Shown here one piece after another: positions 6,017-7,426 of a DNA stretch of 7,426 nt (position 1 is its first letter; every line of letters begins with the position of its first letter). A model generated the notes under the pieces. It did no database searches, was not told the DNA's origin, and was given only the letters and a program-made list of their open reading frames with translations. The position numbers and the translations under genes are program-made. The stretch comes from Deltaproteobacteria bacterium (lineage in GTDB: Bacteria; Desulfobacterota; Desulfobacteria; Desulfobacterales; Desulfobacteraceae). The DNA is taken from positions 1 through 7,426 of the forward strand of contig JAFCZY010000236.1 in assembly GCA_019314105.1 (NCBI GenBank), read 5' to 3'.

Positions 6017-6520
6017 ATGAGCACACTTTTACACAAAAAAAACGTACCGGATGATATTAAAATCGCCGTCATATCTATCTCAACAACAAGAAGTCTGTCG
6101 GATGACAAATCCGGGGCGTGGATAAAAAAACAGGCAAAAAAAGAAGGCTTTGAGGTGGTGATTCATCAGGTGGTAACCGATGAGATTGCTGCCATCAGGG
6201 AATTAACTGAACATATAACAGAAAAAATCTGCCCGGATGCCATTATCATGACAGGCGGTACCGGCATCAGCCCTAAAGATGTTACGATTGAAGCAATCAA
6301 GCCATTATTTGAGAAAGAACTTTCCGCCTTTGGCCCTCTGTTTGCTCACCTGAGCTTTGAAGAAATCGACTCAGCCGCCATCCTCTCCCGTGCAACCGCC
6401 GGCATTATCAAACAGACCATTGTCTTTTGCATACCAGGCAGCCTCAAGGCCTGTAAACTGGCCTGCAACGCCTTGATATTTCCTGAACTCGGGCACATTT
6501 TAAACCATATTAAGGAATAA
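6017..6520 (+). CDS. moaB: Molybdopterin adenylyltransferase MoaB/MogA family
   Basis: MoaB/MogA proteins adenylylate molybdopterin to MPT-AMP, preparing it for metal insertion by MoeA. The sequence has the family marks: ISISTTRSLSDDKSG (19-33), TGGTGISPKDVT (79-90, the MPT-binding loop with D88), then EIDSAAILSRATAGI and the late FCIPGS motif that forms the conserved Pro-Gly-Ser turn. The length of 167 residues fits a stand-alone MoaB of the hexameric type. MoaB, not MogA, is the form linked to tungsten enzymes in archaea such as Pyrococcus, which agrees with the tungstate transporter at the other end of the window (inference). The start lies three bases after the pyrR stop, with AGGA at 6006-6009 seven bases upstream. 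It works in the same pathway as moaC, moaE and mobA but is on the opposite strand. Confidence 0.93.
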   Translation: MSTLLHKKNVPDDIKIAVISISTTRSLSDDKSGAWIKKQAKKEGFEVVIHQVVTDEIAAIRELTEHITEKICPDAIIMTGGTGISPKDVTIEAIKPLFEKELSAFGPLFAHLSFEEIDSAAILSRATAGIIKQTIVFCIPGSLKACKLACNALIFPELGHILNHIKE

Positions 6521-6524
6521 AAAA

Positions 6525-6938
6525 ATGAAAGAACTGACTACCTTTATGGATCACTGGAATGACAGTGATTCAAAGACAAAACAAGCGTTTATCGAACTGT
6601 ATGACCACTTGAAAACACTTGAAGATACCACTCTGGACTTTATTGCACGCCCCAAAGTAAGCTATTCTCTGCGCCCCAGACATAACAACCAGAAAAATCG
6701 CTCTTTATTTGCCATGGTGGATGTCATAGACGATGATCCCGATGACAGATGGCTGTCTGTCTGCTTTTACGGGGAAATGATTACCGACCCGGAAGAAGCC
6801 GGCGACCTCATCCCCGAAGGTCTTCTGGGTGAAGACGGCTATTGTTTCGATCTGTATGAATATGACCGGCATACCATAGAATATTTGAAAAAACGGCTTT
6901 CCCAAGCATACGAAACCGCTAAAGAAGCATCATATTGA
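6525..6938 (+). CDS. Uncharacterised small acidic cytoplasmic protein
   Basis: I do not recognise this 137-residue protein. It looks like a real gene: AAGGA (6512-6516) is eight bases before the ATG, it begins four bases after moaB, and the composition is that of a globular soluble protein. There is no signal peptide or membrane segment. The N-terminal third (about 1-40) looks helical. The middle has ARPKVSYSLRPRH (41-53) and FAMVDVIDDD (62-71), probably strands. An acidic, glycine-containing stretch with DLIPEGLLGEDGYCFDLYEYD follows in pieces (about 94-114), and a charged C-terminal helix ends the chain. It has no cysteine cluster or nucleotide-binding motif. The layout is loosely reminiscent of small alpha/beta DUF1801/DUF5655-like domains, but I cannot support that. 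Position suggests cotranscription with pyrR and moaB; function unknown. Confidence 0.8.
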   Translation: MKELTTFMDHWNDSDSKTKQAFIELYDHLKTLEDTTLDFIARPKVSYSLRPRHNNQKNRSLFAMVDVIDDDPDDRWLSVCFYGEMITDPEEAGDLIPEGLLGEDGYCFDLYEYDRHTIEYLKKRLSQAYETAKEASY

Positions 6939-6963
6939 TTCATAAAAATAAGGATTAAAATGA

Positions 6964-7426
6964 ATGGAACTTACCATTATCGGTACCGGATATGTAGGTC
7001 TTGTAACAGGAACATGTTTTTCAGAAATGGGAAGCCGTGTCACCTGTGTGGATATTGATGAAGAAAAAATTGAAAATCTGAAAAAAGGGATTTTACCCAT
7101 TTATGAGCCGGGTCTTGAAGCTCTTGTAATTCAAAATTATACAGAAGGCCTTTTAAATTTTTCCACCCGACTGGCTGAAGTTGCCAAAACATCCACTATA
7201 TTTTTTATTGCTGTGGGAACCCCTCCGGGCGAAGACGGATCGGCAGACCTTCAATATGTCCTTCAGGTGGCAAAAGAAATTGGCGGCAATATAAATGAAT
7301 ATGCCGTTATTGTAAACAAATCTACTGTCCCTGTCGGCACGGCGGACAAAGTACGAAAAGCAATTCAAGCTGAACTGAATAAAAGAGGGAAAGAAATAGA
7401 ATTTGATGTGGTCAGCAATCCTGAGT
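6964..7426 (+). CDS. UDP-glucose 6-dehydrogenase, 3' truncated by window end
   Basis: This NAD-dependent enzyme oxidises UDP-glucose to UDP-glucuronate for capsule, lipopolysaccharide or exopolysaccharide precursors. The 154 visible residues cover the N-terminal Rossmann domain: GTGYVG (7-12), the NAD-ribose aspartate D30 in VDIDEEK, PIYEPGL (45-51), VGTPPGEDGSADL (84-96), and KSTVPVGT (119-126), ending at VSNPE just as the frame leaves the window. The catalytic cysteine and C-terminal UDP-binding half are outside. VGTP and STVPVGT with YEPGL favour a Ugd/TuaD-type enzyme over GDP-mannose dehydrogenase. The start at 6964 is chosen because the protein begins at once with MELTIIGTGYVG; an out-of-frame ATG at 6960 shares the same ribosome-binding site (AGGA, 6951-6954). 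It is 25 bases from the preceding gene and may be in the same transcript or begin a sugar-nucleotide cluster. Confidence 0.95.
   Translation, partial: MELTIIGTGYVGLVTGTCFSEMGSRVTCVDIDEEKIENLKKGILPIYEPGLEALVIQNYTEGLLNFSTRLAEVAKTSTIFFIAVGTPPGEDGSADLQYVLQVAKEIGGNINEYAVIVNKSTVPVGTADKVRKAIQAELNKRGKEIEFDVVSNPE

Noticed and set aside
6960..7058. A 32-codon frame starting at an ATG four bases before the UDP-glucose dehydrogenase start, whose translation contains two CxxC pairs like a zinc ribbon.
   Set aside because: It overlaps the highly conserved GTGYVG coding region in another frame, so the cysteines are by-products of that sequence. The dehydrogenase start at 6964 has the better spacing from AGGA. 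A minor competing initiation is possible but unsupported.
1..7426. Mobile element, phage, toxin-antitoxin or defence genes.
   Set aside because: No transposase, integrase, terminal repeats, tRNA or attachment-like duplications were seen, and gene packing and composition look uniform. RmuC has a nuclease-like core but is a housekeeping family.

Overview
The window looks like chromosomal DNA from an anaerobic member of the Desulfobacterota, probably a Desulfobacterales sulfate reducer. This rests on moderately low GC by eye, tungstate uptake beside molybdopterin genes, and the overall style of the proteins. It is an inference from recognition, since no search was possible. The window is almost fully coding, with eleven protein genes (the first and last cut by the window edges). 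No RNA gene, CRISPR array, insertion sequence or phage gene is visible.

Left block, + strand (1-1547): the end of a TupB-type tungstate permease overlaps (ATGA) a TupC-type ATPase that has a C-terminal TOBE-like extension. The substrate-binding protein gene should lie to the left of the window.

Middle block, - strand (5338 down to 1551): a compact run mobA - moaE - moaC - rmuC - mltA, with gaps of 12, 12 and 1 bases and then an 8-base overlap, almost certainly one transcript. The first three genes make molybdopterin and its guanine-dinucleotide form. The last two are unrelated housekeeping functions: an RmuC genome-maintenance protein and a MltA lipoprotein murein transglycosylase. mltA meets tupC tail to tail with 3 bases between the stop codons.

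Right block, + strand (5477-7426): pyrR, moaB, an unrecognised small acidic protein, and the first 154 codons of a UDP-glucose 6-dehydrogenase. Gaps are 3, 4 and 25 bases, so probably another operon.

The only sizeable intergenic space (5339-5476) separates the two divergent operons. It holds a good sigma70-type promoter reading toward mobA, overlaid by a 19-bp inverted repeat on the -10 and a 10-bp palindrome in the spacer. This is the best regulatory candidate in the window.

Taken together, the window is a scattered molybdenum/tungsten cofactor island: oxyanion uptake (TupBC), cyclic pyranopterin formation (MoaC), dithiolene formation (MoaE), adenylylation (MoaB) and guanylylation (MobA), interleaved with housekeeping genes. 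MoaA, MoaD and MoeA are not in the window. I see no clearly novel system. The most useful leads are the palindromic operator, the divergent MoaE, the conserved-looking unknown protein at 6525-6938, and a long inverted repeat inside tupC.
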